Positions 42,989-55,203 of a stretch of 64,000 nucleotides of DNA are shown here, piece by piece. Both the position numbers and the translations under genes were made by a program. Position 1 is the stretch's first letter, and each line of letters begins with the position of its first letter. The notes beneath the pieces are model-generated. The model did no database searches. It saw only the letters and a program-made list of their open reading frames with translations, and was not told where the DNA came from. This DNA comes from Limnanthes douglasii subsp. nivea. Its lineage: Eukaryota > Streptophyta > Magnoliopsida > Brassicales > Limnanthaceae. The stretch lies in contig JAUPFV010000005.1 in the NCBI GenBank assembly GCA_036936605.1, positions 152,769,195-152,833,194 of the forward strand, in the 5' to 3' direction.

Positions 42989-43930
42989 TTCTCTATCACT
43001 AACACTAGAAACTTCAATTTTGAGCCAAAACCCATAGCATCAGTTCAGTTGGATTAACATATGTAACCCAAATTTTCATCAGGGTTGTCTTTAATCTCAC
43101 TTCTCATTTAAAAATTTGAACTTTAGAAGAATAAAAAAAAAACAATTTATGTTTTACTTTGTTTATGTAAGAGATTTTGGTGGGTTTAAAATAAAAGAGT
43201 TTAGTTTTTTTAGAGAGAGAGAGAGAGTAGAGAATAGAGTGGTGGTGAGATGAGTAAGTGAGAGAGTGTTGTGTTTTTAAAATTAGTTAGTAAGAAGACA
43301 CGTTTTTCCCCTTAGAGTGTTGTTTGTAATTTGAAGTCAGATGAGGAGGAGGTTGTGGAGTGTTGTTGTTGTTACTGTTGACATTGTTATTTAAGACGAG
43401 AGAGAGAAAACCCAGAGAGAAAGAAGAATTAACAGCTTCCTCTTTTCTTTTCTTTTCAGTTTTCACTATCTAATATCTAATGACTATAACTATCTCTGCA
43501 AACCGCCGCCATCACTTCTTTTTCTCCCCTCTCTCTACTGCTTAGTGCTTGGATTTAATTACTCTCTCTCTGCTCTCTTCTCTTTTTTTTTTCTTTGCAG
43601 ATTTTATGTTTTCTGAACAACGCCTCCTTTGTGTCTGATTAACAATTCACACGCCTTTCTCTCTCTGTCTCTGTATGATATCTAGCTAATCTTGTTTTGT
43701 GTTTTTCTTTCTGTGGCTGACCACGATCTTACCTCCATAATCGGGATGATCAATTTCTTTGGATTGCTACCTTCTTCTTCTAATCAACGGTCCTCACTCT
43801 GTCCACGTGTTGATTAGACAGCTTTTGCCTACTTGTGCTTTCTACCCAAAGACCCGTCTCTCTTCTATTCTTCTTTTGTTTGTTACTCCTTGTTCTCATC
43901 AAGGCTTGCCTCTTTCTCACTAATTTTCAA
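42989..43930 (-). promoter_or_regulatory. 5' leader and promoter region of the SRS gene
   Basis: Minus-strand upstream region with long CT/GA stretches (for example 43210-43230, 43560-43600) and ACAAC-type repeats, typical of plant leaders. A GCC-box-like ccgccgcc lies at 43503-43510, about 515 bp before the ATG. SHI/STY genes are known to depend on a GCC-box-like element. No unambiguous TATA box was seen, and a 5' leader intron cannot be excluded. Confidence 0.5.
43014..43079 (-). promoter_or_regulatory. Upstream ORF (21 codons) in the SRS leader
   Basis: ATG at 43079 opens a 21-residue frame ([14 protein letters not shown]...) with a second in-frame ATG at 43040 and a TGA at 43014-43016, ending 26 nt before the main ATG. 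If the transcript starts upstream, as the long CT-rich leader suggests, ribosomes would meet it first and it could reduce translation of the transcription factor. No conservation data are available. Confidence 0.4.
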
Positions 43931-44006
43931 TTTATTTAACCATATTAAATTATTGTTTGGTGTATAATTTGGTTTTATCAAACAAAATGTGAAATCATGG
44001 ACTTTA

Positions 44007-44031
44007 ATATATATATATATATATATATATA
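44007..44031. repeat. (AT)n microsatellite
   Basis: About 12 at units. Confidence 0.9.
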
Positions 44032-47000
44032 ATGTTTTTTAAACTAAATGTTCGAGCCTTCTATTAGACGGCAGATAAACATTAAGTTCAAAATAATATA
44101 AAAATTAAAAAAACGATATTCATCATCAATAATAAAATATTATATACGAAAAAAGTGCTCGAATAGGAATAAAAACTAACAGTATATCTTAAAAAAATAT
44201 AAATAATGATAATAATAGAAAATTTAATAATCATAATATTTTAATTATATAATAGGTTTGATGCGTTATTGTATATCGTTTTTGGTGATATATTTTTTTC
44301 GGTTTTGACATAAATCTGAAAATTCAAACTTCTATATAATACATTATAGGTTATGGTATGCCACGTTCTAATGCAATATATGTTTAAAAGCTATTATATA
44401 TTGGTTAACATAACATATATCATTCATCATGATATATGATGTATTGTATGATGACAAATATTTGGAAGTTGTTTAAATTGTCGCGATAAGTATTAATTCA
44501 ATATTATACTGAATCATTAGCATAAATTACGCACTTATAATTTATAAAGCATAGCCCTTCTTATCGCAATGAGGTGAAAATGGCAAAATTAAATCGCAAA
44601 TGTTCACCACAACAATATGATGACTGGTCACAGCATTGATTATTGCAGCGAAATAAAATTTTATGTTTTTCTATGTAATATATTTTTTTTAAAAATACTT
44701 GTTACAGTTTTAAAGATCATCTTAAAACGTTCTATAGTATAACTGAGGAGATAATAAATCCTCAAGAAGTAATTAATATAATTTTTTCTAAACTATTTTA
44801 AAAACTTCTCTTTTATTTATTAAGTTTATCAAATAAACTTTTAATTTTTAGTTCCTTACATCGAAAGTAAAAAAATAGATTAAAAAAATTCTATATAGAT
44901 AAAAATTGATTGCAAAAAACAATTGTTTGAAAAACGTAAATACATGTTTGAAGTCAATAAAAACGCTTTATTATTGAAGCTCTCCCACAAAGTTATGTGA
45001 TTTTTTTATTTGTTCTCATTTTCTAATATTGAAAAAAAAAACATTATATCTACGAATATGAGGATCACAAAAACCAAGCTAACAAACTAAAATTCATTTG
45101 TTTGGATCAATCATATGGCATAACATTTACAAAGTGGTAGAAAACTTAATTATTGCTTTAAACACTCAAAGTATTCTAAACATTTAATACAGACTTGGTT
45201 GAACTTATTGAGCTTACTTTGAGTGACACCGTATAAATGAGTAAATAAGATGCAAGCACAAAAAATATGATTTGATATATCGAATATAGAGTATGAAAAT
45301 CCTCTCGTATGTATGGTGTCTAAAGAAGTAAAAATGATACTTAAAATACATAAATATTTTTTAGAAATACAATGCGTATGAAAGAAATATCAAGAAATTT
45401 ATTGTATTTAGTAGTTTGATTATAAGTTTATAAAAAGAAAATTTACTCTCTGTAAATTATTTGAAGTAATAATAAACAAGGGTGTGTTTGTGATACTAAG
45501 AGTTCTATAAAAAATCCAAATCATAACAACTCATTAGTATACTAAGGAGAAAATCTATAACCATTTAAAAATTAAAAATTAATAATGTATTGGAGAGAAA
45601 TCGAATGAATAATCTAATGATTGGAATAATTAGAGTCTCAACATGGTTGAGTTAGTAATAACAAAACAGTAATCTCACAAAAAACATATTTGACACCAAA
45701 AAATAAAAGAAAATTCCAATAAGAATTGATGTCTTTAATATTTGTTGTGAAAAATTATATTCACTTAGCAAAAGATTGTAATATTTGTAAGAATAGTGAA
45801 ATCATAAATGTCGTGTAAGAGTAAATTGTGGTAATGGTAACATAGTCAACGATATTGAAGATAATACTTATTGTTGGGTATAAGATACACGTACATCAGT
45901 TCAAATTTCTCATGAGAAAACACTATTAAAATTAACTTGATAAAGTAATTGTGCATGAAAACTACATATAGCCAACACCAATCTAACATGGAAAGGCGTG
46001 GCAATATCAAGTAAATGTTTACTAGTGAGAAAAAGATAACTCTTATAAATGTTTGTATGTTATGAGTATGAACAAAAATATTGTCTATGACGATAGTTTA
46101 CTAAAGTCGGTATTTGTTATGCGTAGGATTCCAACAATTTAGTTATGTCCAAAGAGGATACTTTCGTCGAGAAAGGTTACGCATGTGAGACTCGTGATAC
46201 TATATAAAAATAATGCTATAATTAATAGAATTCTTATTTCTAATTACTTTTGTTTATAAAATGATCATTTATTGTGACATAGTATATCAGACGTAACACG
46301 ATTAAAAGAATAAAAAACCAAAGTTAAAAATTATTATGTAGAAAAGTATGATAAATATAAATCGTGTGTCAAAACTAAAATTATTTAAAAGATTTATAAA
46401 AATGGTGAGAGTTGTATATTACTATAAAATTTAATATACATGATATATGTGAATTAAACAGTGCTCTAAGTCGTGAAGATAAAATATATGTTTATGATTT
46501 TCATAAATTGATATTATAGGTACAAATATATATTTACTTAAACATAAAAAAAATATTGTCTCCAACTTCTTATAAAACGACACGATGATTCACCAATGTC
46601 ATCTATGTCACAATAAAATATATTAGTTGAGCAACAAATAGAACTTCAATTAGGTTTTGCAATACAGTGTTAGTTAGTTTGAACATATAAATCTATAAAG
46701 TGAAGCATTTTAATTGTATGTCATAAAACTAACCATGTTCCTTTTTTTAAAAAAATCAAAAATATTTTTACGAGTTATAAAAAAGAAAGAATTTAAATAT
46801 TGAGTTAATTTAAAATATGAAATTGTCTTGCATTTTTAAAATCATGGACTAAAGGGATTAAAATTGAAAAAAAAACTATATAATACATTTTTGGTAGATA
46901 TGCAACAAAATGGCACATGTTAACATATATGGAGTCAAATAACTAGGAAATCATTAGATATTCAGACCTAGACTATGATGGATGCATTGACATATTAAAT

Positions 47001-47561
47001 AGAACTCTATGTAACATATTATTATTAATTGTGGTATAAAATCATAAAACAAACACTGATTGCATAATCCAATGTAGTGGCATAATTAATTGTATGTTTT
47101 GAGGCGCCAACCAAACATTATGGTTGTGGAATTTTGTCGTTAAACAACTTGTTGTACAAGAGATATAATAATCCATGTAATTGTATCGTCACAACAATTT
47201 TGCGGTACAATACTTCAACAATAATTGGAGCCCGTTTAAGTCCAAAAATATTGACATAAAGTTTTTCTCTGTTACAAAGAGAGTTCGGAAAGGTAAATAA
47301 GTATAGATCACATCAGTACAAACTCCATGGTAGAAGATCCTCGTACAAACCAAATTTACCTAAGATTTTTCTGAAACACACCATTAGGATGTGTGCTGTT
47401 ATTTATAGGATTTTTGATTCAGTGGGAGTTTTGTAATGAGAATTGATTTGTATTTATGATTTGATTGTATACATTTTTTTATTACAATATATGTCTCACA
47501 TAAAGTTCATTAACTTTCTAATTCATTAAGTAGATCTCCACTTAAGTATGACCAATTAAGA

Positions 47562-47624
<63 letters not shown>
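47562..47624. repeat. Compound (AT)n(TG)n microsatellite
   Basis: About 14 AT units followed by about 18 TG units. Confidence 0.95.
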
Positions 47625-47627
<3 letters not shown>

Positions 47628-49264
47628 TTACGTTTCAAATTATTCGTTTACTACACTCCATAATCAATTTATGTAATCGATTGATAGTGATAACGTGTTA
47701 CTATTGTGTCTAGTTGTTCACCTTACGAGAAATATATATTTAGTAATTTATTGTTCATTGTCACGTACAAGATTGTTCAGTTCACTTATTCACAATTGAA
47801 TCATGGCATCTATTAACTAAATACATCATTGAGTGACATATGAAGATCCAAGTGGGAGGGTTTTGGAAATTTGTGGATCAGTATGCAAATGATATATTTA
47901 GTATTTGTCATAAGATAGATAATCAATAAATAATAAAGTTATTTATACAATTATGAGTTTTGCTAACAGGTGAAAAACCACTATGGAGGTATAAATGTGG
48001 ATATCGGGTTAAATTTGGGTCCAGTGAGATAGTGAGCTCAAATATTAACACTTAAAACTGAACTGATAAGTTTAGGGGTTAAATTGATAAAAAAATAATT
48101 TAGTGGGTTATGGTCTCCAACCACAAATCATAATAAACGGGCATAATTTAATTAAGTTAAAGATTAAACCTAATTAAATTATATATATGATTAAGACGTA
48201 CAATAGGATTCTTTTACCTATCATACAATATTGTATATATCATTTTGTTTGATAGATTGACAATACAAAATCATAGCTTCTATGTTCTCTTTTCTTCTAC
48301 ATATTTCTCTTCTAAATCGATTAAGGATGTAATAACTCAATTGTAGATCGATTTATAGGGTATGACAAAACTGAAAGGACTCAATCCATCAGTAGATCAA
48401 AGAGACTCAAACGAAGAGGATCAAGAACATGAATAATGTAAAAGTATATTTTACAATCAATCACTATTATGATTCACAACTTGACTAGTAAGTTTGTTAT
48501 GTATCTTATTTCCAATAATATAATCGGTGGACATACTAGATGAGTCTTCATTTACGTATAGTGGATATATTGAGCGAATCAATATAATTCATCATATAGT
48601 TCCCTGAATCTGTCATGCATAAATAAATAAAGAACGTCAATAGAACAAAGTTGTAAAAACGATACTCAATATGCAACATTTTATTTCAAGTAAATAAGCT
48701 TCTAAATATTCCATGTAAAAGAACTTAAAGTTGACAAAAATTACAAAAATCTAAAATCTAAAACTTTAACTATTACTAAAAGTACTTAATTAGTATGAAT
48801 CTAGCCTTATAAGATTATGTAACTCAACACCATCGATTTATATTTTATAAAATTCATGTGATGTTCATTTTTAGCATATTCATTTGGATATAGTATTGTG
48901 AGATGAAACTATTATCTTTCATAATTAAAATAAAATACTTGAAATACTTATATTTTTATCTAACTTATAACTTCATAATACCAATTTGTATCATTTTATG
49001 AAAAAATATGGTTATCTTTCATAATAACTTGATCTCATGGTCACCCAGCTTGCAAAAGTTTAAAAAATATTAAATTTTTAATTAATTTTAGTTTATTTTA
49101 TGTTTAATCTATGATAGTTCCTTTCATATTAGTTAAATATGTGATTCACTATTAAAATTAGGTAAATATTTAAAAACACAACAATAATAATGAATAGTCC
49201 GCCAAATACAAGATATGTACATAATGGTTCTAGTTTTAGACATTTTGGTTTATGGTTTCAATTA

Positions 49265-50195
49265 TGTTAACTAGATGTAGGCTAGAAGTAATTCGTCAAC
49301 ATAGGTATTATAATTGGACTACATGGGCATAGTTGAAACTCTCGTATCATGTATTTAGCAAGAGCAATTGAAACTCCATGGTGCAGCTTGAGTTGTGGCT
49401 TAGTTTTAGAGACTTATTGTGATATTTATGGATGAGACACGGTGTAGATGATTGGTGACCAGTGGGTCAAAAGAAATATGTGTTGAGCCAAAATGGATTG
49501 GTCTGAAGCACGACTTTGATATGAAGCGAGTTGGACCATAGCACCACAGTTGGGAGTCCCAACTTGGGACGAAACAGAATATTCTATTTGTTAGGTCTCA
49601 TATATTAATTGGGTCTCATATTTTACTCTTTCTCATATTAATTTTTCATATATTAGTTGGGTCTTTTATATTAATTAGGATTCTATATTTATGAGGTTTC
49701 ATATATTAATAGATTATAATTATCTTAGTCGTTGATTAATAAGCTTCACTATGGAGCATCTCATGAAGAATTAACTTTTTCTCTAAACCTGTAAATTAAA
49801 AAATATATTGTTATGCAATGTACGATGTGATGTGATTCGTGAGTTGCATATTTTCTAAGATGGAGAAACTAGTCATAGGTATTTTAAGAGATAAGTGAGG
49901 TATGAGATAAAAACTAAAGATAGAATTCTATGAATCACGTCATATTTGGATACAAATAATGATTGATTCATTTGTGTTTGAGAATCTTTCTATAACTTAC
50001 TTATATATAAAATAGTGTATGTTGTCGTGCATGTAAAATTTCTTCATAGTCTGAACCATGTTAATAATATCTCGTGTGCTTGGTTTATGACACTTTATTT
50101 TACTTTTTGCTCGTCTTGGACATGGTAATTAGGTCATTCTTCTGTCGCGTCATATAATGGTTCTTGCCTCGGCCAAACGATGGTAGTTTCCCTAA
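49265..50195 (+). repeat. 5' LTR of the copia element
   Basis: Shares with 53867-54640: aggtattat...ggactacatggg, tgaagcgagttg(g/a)acc(a/g)tagca, tttatgaggtt, gatgtgatgtgattcgtgag, cgtgt(g/t)cttggtt and gcct(c/a)ggcc(a/g)aacg(a/g)tggt. Start placed at tgttaact; ends are approximate. An extra ~150 bp around 49850-50040 is absent from the 3' copy. Confidence 0.75.
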
Positions 50196-50249
50196 ATAAA
50201 TGATGTGGTGAGTATGAAGCAACAATATGATGAGTATATCGATTGTTGT

Positions 50250-50870
50250 TCTATAAGATGGAGAAGTATACATCTTCTGGAAACTATAAAATCCATGAAA
50301 GATGAGTTCCATGAAGCTTAGAATAGAAAAATGACTTTTTGAATAATTTTAATCTCTAGAGAATTAAGGTTAAGGCTTACTTAATACAAAATGATTGGTT
50401 GTTTCTATCGACGATATATCTACATAGTTTGATGTCATTATATTGTCTAAAGCGTATAATTCCCTCACACTGAGCTTGGGAGTTGAAGTGTTAGAAGAGG
50501 TATCTGAAGGGCCTATGATGTTGGAGATATGTGGAGGTGGCTTTGCATGAAGAATTCCTTGGCAAAGATATAATATCTAAAGAAATAACTTTACACGTTT
50601 CAACGGATAGTAGCACAGAGATCCAAAATCACGAAAATGATTATAAGAAAATCTTAGTTGGATTGAATGTAGTTGGTATGAAGGTAGAGGAAGAGGATAG
50701 TAAAATCATCCTATTGAGTTCTATGTCAAAAAAATATGAAAAAATCATAGACATAATGCTCTACAAGAAAGACACTCTTGCAATGGAAGAAGTTAAGTGT
50801 GTATTGAACTTCAAATATCTTCATAGGAAGAATTCTCTTACTGGTGAGTCCAAATGACATAAACTAAATG
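50250..50870 (+). pseudogene. copia gag pseudogene
   Basis: Begins with a broken capsid start (DGEVYIFWKL, the usual FDGxNxFxLWxLKM) and continues in the open stretch 50531-50857. There the sequence reads NHENDYKKILVGLNVVGMKV and then EEEDSKIILLSSMSKKYEKI, matching FxxxxxxLxxIGExLxDEDxAIxLLxSLPxSY of copia gag. Then TLAMEEVKCVLN corresponds to LTLEDVxxxL. Confidence 0.85.
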
Positions 50871-51114
50871 TGAGGGGTCGATAAGGAAAAAAATATTCAA
50901 GTAAGAGGAGAAGAAACTCTTAGTCAAATTCCAAAGAGACTCGACGAGTTCAAAAATGATTTGTTAGGTATGTAAGAAGAAATGACATATTAGTCGAACT
51001 TCCCAGAGAAGATAAAATATAACAACTATCATAATACAGATTGCAGAGATGATAAAACGGTGTCTGATGATTGTGAGTACGCTGATGGGTTAATGACTTC
51101 TTATTCTTACTGGT

Positions 51115-52340
51115 AAAACAATAAATGTATGTTGGATTGGCATGCATCGTTCCACATGAATTCCAATAAACATTGGTTTAAAACCTGTGAATGCTTGATT
51201 GTTGAAGGACCATCATAAAAAATGATAAATCATATGATGTTAAAGTGATTGGAATGGTAAGATCAAGTTGTCTACATTATTCGAGAGAGAGATTAACAAC
51301 TTAAGGTATGTATCCGGGGATAAATGTAACCTTATTTTTATTGGGATATTAGATAAGTAAGGATTTACCTATAGGAGTATAGATGGCCGATTTATGGTCG
51401 TGAAAGGCTCATTTGTTTTTGTAAAAGCCAATTGGACTAATAGTCTATTAGTTTTTGAGGGTACTGTAATAGGGTGTGTCTAGTGTGGTGAAGGATTCCA
51501 CCAGGTTATGGCATCATCAGCTAGGGAATTAAGTTATTAGGGACTAATTGGACTAAGTAAACAGGGGTTGTTAGATGGTACCGCGGGTCTGAAGTTTAAA
51601 TTTTTTTAAAGTTGTGTATTGGAAAGCGCAAAAGCGTGAAGTTTTTGCCCTACAACGAAATATCCAATGGATTACTTGATTATATTCATTCAGACCTTTG
51701 GGGTCCACCATAATAACCCAGCATAAATGGTGTAAGTTACTTTTTGTCGATATTGATGATTATTGGATAAAAGTATGGGCTTTATTTATGAAGCAAAAAT
51801 ATGAAGCATTTGATGTAGTGGTAAATTGGAAGACTTTGGTAGATAATGAAATAGGGAAAGTGTTGAAGCTTCAGACTAATAACGGCTTGGAATATGGGAA
51901 CAAAGAGTTCACTAGCTATTGTGAAAATCTTGATATTTCTAGACATTAAATAGTAAGTGGGACTCCTTAACAAAACAAAATTACGGAGAAAATAAATCAA
52001 GCCCTGTTGGAATAGTTAAATGTATGCTTTATATAGTTGGCATGGATTGAATATTTTGAGGAGAATTCGAACAATATGTGCATATATCACCAACATGAGT
52101 TCATCTACGACACTTAAGTTTCTTTATTTTTAAGAGGCACGTCCAGAAGAGAAACCTAAGTTAGAAAATTTGAGAGTGTTTGGATGTGTTTCCAGCGCAC
52201 ATATGAAGCACAATAAGGTTAGGCCAATAAAAATTAAACATTTGTTCCTCAGTTATCCATAGGTAGTAAAATAGTATAGGTTATGGTGCCTCAAAACTAG
52301 ACATCAGAAGGCTTTGATAAGGAGGGACGTAGTTTTCAAT
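51115..52340 (+). pseudogene. copia protease, GAG-pre-integrase and integrase remnants
   Basis: Protease-site phrase LDWHASFHMNSNKHWFKTCE (usual LDSGASxHMTxxxxWFxxYE, catalytic DSG lost). GAG-pre-integrase: DKCNLIFIGILDK and SFVFVKANWTNSLLVFEGTV. The integrase core has LDYIHSDLWGPP (first Asp), VWALFMKQKYEAFDVVVNWK and KLQTNNGLEYGNKEFTSYCE (second catalytic Asp is Asn; usual RTDNG). The third motif around GTPQQNGVAERMNRTL is destroyed (51960-52010). Stops are everywhere. Confidence 0.85.
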
Positions 52341-52599
52341 GAATAGGATATATCATCGAATAATGCGAATGAAGACTCCACCTAATACTATCGGGAAAAG
52401 ATGTGATGTTGATGATGGATCTGATCTACAAAGTAAAGGTGATGATACTTCCGCTGAAGAATTTATTGGGAATAGTTCCACTTTTGGTCGTACAAAGGAA
52501 GTTAAACCACTGCATAGGCATGGTTCTACTTTGGATCGTACAAAGAAATATATTAGGCGTGGTTCCGTTTTGGGTCGTAAAAATATTTTGAATAGATAA

Positions 52600-53240
52600 T
52601 TAGAAGATAAAAGTTATATATATCTACCGAATGGGTTTGAATATGGAAAATAAGATTATGTGTGTTTATTGAAAAGACCCATCTATGGGATGAAATAGTC
52701 GTCAAGACAACTGAATAGAATGTTTGATTCTTTTATGAGATATATCAAATATGTTTGTAGCTATTACAACAATTGTGTCTATTGGAATGGGGACACACAC
52801 CTGGAGATGGAAGTCATATTGATGTTGTATGTGGATGGGATACTAGTAGCTGTAAGAGATATGAGGAAAATTGAAGTGGTAAAGACTCAGCTAAAAAAAG
52901 AGTTTGAGATGAAGGATATGAGACAGGCTAAGATGATACTTATTATTGAGATCAAGAGGAACATGTCGAATAGGTATTTATTCTTATCTCAACAAGAATA
53001 TATTTAGAATTCCTAAAGAAGTTCTCAATGTCTAAAGAAACATTGGTTAGAACTCCCACTGGTTCACGATTGAAACTCACTGTCACTCAAGCACCAACTA
53101 AAGCATCATAGAATAAATATATGTTAAAAATACCTTATGCCCATATTATTGGTAGCATTATGTATACTAAGATTTGCAAAAGACCTGATATTTCCCATGC
53201 CACAAGTGTTTTGAGTAGATCTATGTAAAATCCGGGGAAG
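52600..53240 (+). pseudogene. copia reverse transcriptase remnant
   Basis: YLPNGFEYGK, LLKRPIYGMK, SSRQLNRMFDSFM and the catalytic box LMLYVDGILVAVRD are present. The box is usually LLLYVDDMLIAG, so the second Asp of YVDD is Gly. The open frame (52720-53007) continues VKTQLKKEFEMKDM and AKMILIIEIKRNMSNRYLFL, the copia wording LKxxFEMKDLGxAxxILGMEIxRDR. Confidence 0.9.
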
Positions 53241-53770
53241 CCCCATTAGCTTTCATCAAGTGACTCATGAGATACTTAAAGGGCTCGACGGCTCTAGATT
53301 TGTGTTATAATCTGTAGGATGTGAGTAATATAATGCTAAAAGGGTATGTGGATTTTGATTATTCAGGATGCATCCACACATGGAAGTCTACTTCGTGTTA
53401 TATATTTATTATACTTAGAGGAGTGGTTAGTTTGAAGACTTGTATATAGAAGGTTGTTGTGTTATCGTCTACAAAAGCAGAGTATATGGTTGTTACAGAA
53501 GCCATGAAAGAGGCTAAATGGCTGGAGGGATTGTTGAGTGAACTCGCTGGTGTGGAATAATATATGTTTTTGTTATGTGATAACACTATTAACCTTCATT
53601 TGATACGAAACCCAAAGTTACATGAGCGAACGAAACATGTATAAAGTAAGTTGCACTTCATCCGATATATGGTGAAGAATGAGCAAGTGAAGATGATTAA
53701 TATTGCTAACGATGAAATTTCTTCAGATACTATCACCAATCTACGATTTCAAAACTCACAAACTGTATGA
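53241..53770 (+). pseudogene. copia RNase H remnant
   Basis: KVVVLSSTKAEYMVVTEAMK, then EAKWLEGLLSELAGVE, FLLCDNTINLHLIRNPKL and HERTKHV match the conserved copia RNase H/tail (SSTEAEYxAxxEAxKExxWL, DNxSAIxLAKNPxxHxRTKHI). Broken by stops. The antisense frame 53398-53586 is a shadow. Confidence 0.9.
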
Positions 53771-53866
53771 GACTAGTACAAGTCTAGAATGCATATGATA
53801 TGGTCTTTAAAGATTATAAAATTAGGTGTAACGGATAATGGACTTACTATAAACCTAGGGGGATAA

Positions 53867-54640
53867 TTTTTAGATGTAAACTATAAGTAACTCATCAACA
53901 AAGGTATTATCGTAGGACTACATGGGGGCATAGTTGGATCTGTCGTACCATATGTGAGGCAATAACTATTGAAACTCTCTAGTGAAGCTCGAGCTATGAC
54001 TTAGTTGTAGAGATCTTTGTTGATCCTAAAGGTTAAGATCAACTATAGAAGACCGATGGTGATTGGGTCAAACTAAATATTCATTGAGCCAAATTAGGTC
54101 GGTCTTAAGTTAGGGTGGTCTGAATGAAGTTGATTCAATGCACCACTCTGATCTGAAGCGAGTTGAACCGTAGCATCACGGGTGGGCCAAAAGTGAGTAC
54201 TCTACTTGTTTAATTGGGTGATATATTTTAGTCTTCATATATTAAATATATTTAATATGTATTAATTGAATCTTTTATATTTAGGATTTTCTATTTATGA
54301 GGTTTTCTATATTAATGGATTATGAGGTATTTCAGTTGTTAGTTAATGGGCTTTAATTTAGAGTGTCTAATGAAGAATTAATTTTTTTTTCTTAAACCTA
54401 TAAATAAAAATAATATATTGATATGTGATGTGATTCGTGAGGTGCGTATTTTGTGAGAGATATAGTCATGGATGTAGGATTTCAGCACGATCCGAACAAC
54501 GTTAAATACTTTCTTGTGTGTTTGATTTTATTACACTTTCTTTTATTTGATGTTCGTGTTGGACAAGGTAATTAGATCGTTATTCTGTCAATTCATACAG
54601 TAGTTATTGCCTAGGCCGAACGGTGGTGGTTTCATCAATA
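53867..54640 (+). repeat. 3' LTR of the copia element
   Basis: Follows the polypurine tract aaacctagggggataa. Starts ttttagatgtaaac and ends near the gtggtggtttcat phrase shared with the 5' LTR. Confidence 0.75.
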
Positions 54641-54710
54641 ATATTTTATATGTTTAACTTTTAAAATGACAAATTAACTATTATGTTATCAAAATAGTTG
54701 ATTTAAGGAA

Positions 54711-55161
54711 TGATGATAGCGGATTTCACCCATATTATTGAAACATAATATGGTTGGGCCATCGAAAACAACACTTGGTCAATGTATTTTTAGGCCGATG
54801 TCTCTTCATGTTCGATGCTTCCTAGCTGATTCATACTGGTCTGATGTCCTCTTAGCTTATGTCTGATAAGTTACAAAGTTATAAAATTTACAGGAAGTTA
54901 CATTTTATCAATCACCAATTTCTTTTATATTAATGTATTCATCGGTTACAGTCTTATATAATTAAATAAAATAACTAATACAAATATTAATATAATCAGT
55001 TAACATACATTAGTTACACTAGATTCTATATAAAGAAAAACTGAATCAATAAACATACAATCGATCAATCGACTTTCTATATTCTTTATATTGTTCTTTT
55101 ATTATATATTGATTATTCCTTCATATCCAATATACCTAAGTCCATTTACTTTATAACTTCA
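54711..55161 (+). repeat. 5' LTR of the non-autonomous element
   Basis: About 450 bp, TATA-like [14 protein letters not shown] 55030. The boundary at CA (55160-55161) is where similarity to the 3' copy ends. Confidence 0.75.
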
Positions 55162-55183
55162 ATAGGACTACTTGGATTAAGAT

Positions 55184-55203
55184 TTGGTGATATGCTTTGG
55201 GAG
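55184..55203 (+). other. Candidate primer-binding site of the non-autonomous element
   Basis: ttggtgatatgctttgggag, about 22 bp after the LTR; same form as tcggtgaccatagtgggag in the Tat element. Confidence 0.45.

Larger units (their letters stand above)
43931..49264. other. Intergenic AT-rich DNA, no recognised gene
   Basis: Over 5 kb without an open frame of note on either strand. It contains (AT)n at about 44007-44031 and the compound AT/TG tract at 47562-47624. Parts read like worn transposon DNA but I found no motif to name one. The 47990-48600 stretch resembles LTR sequence in composition only. Confidence 0.5.
49265..54640 (+). mobile_element. Decayed Ty1/copia retrotransposon with both LTRs
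   Basis: LTR-like direct repeats at about 49265-50195 and 53867-54640 flank gag, protease-like, GAG-pre-integrase, integrase, RT and RNase H remnants in copia order (integrase before RT). A polypurine tract (cctagggggataa, about 53854-53866) precedes the 3' LTR. Every domain is broken by stops and shifts. The LTRs are strongly diverged (roughly 70-75% by eye, with indels), so this is an old insertion. Confidence 0.88.
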
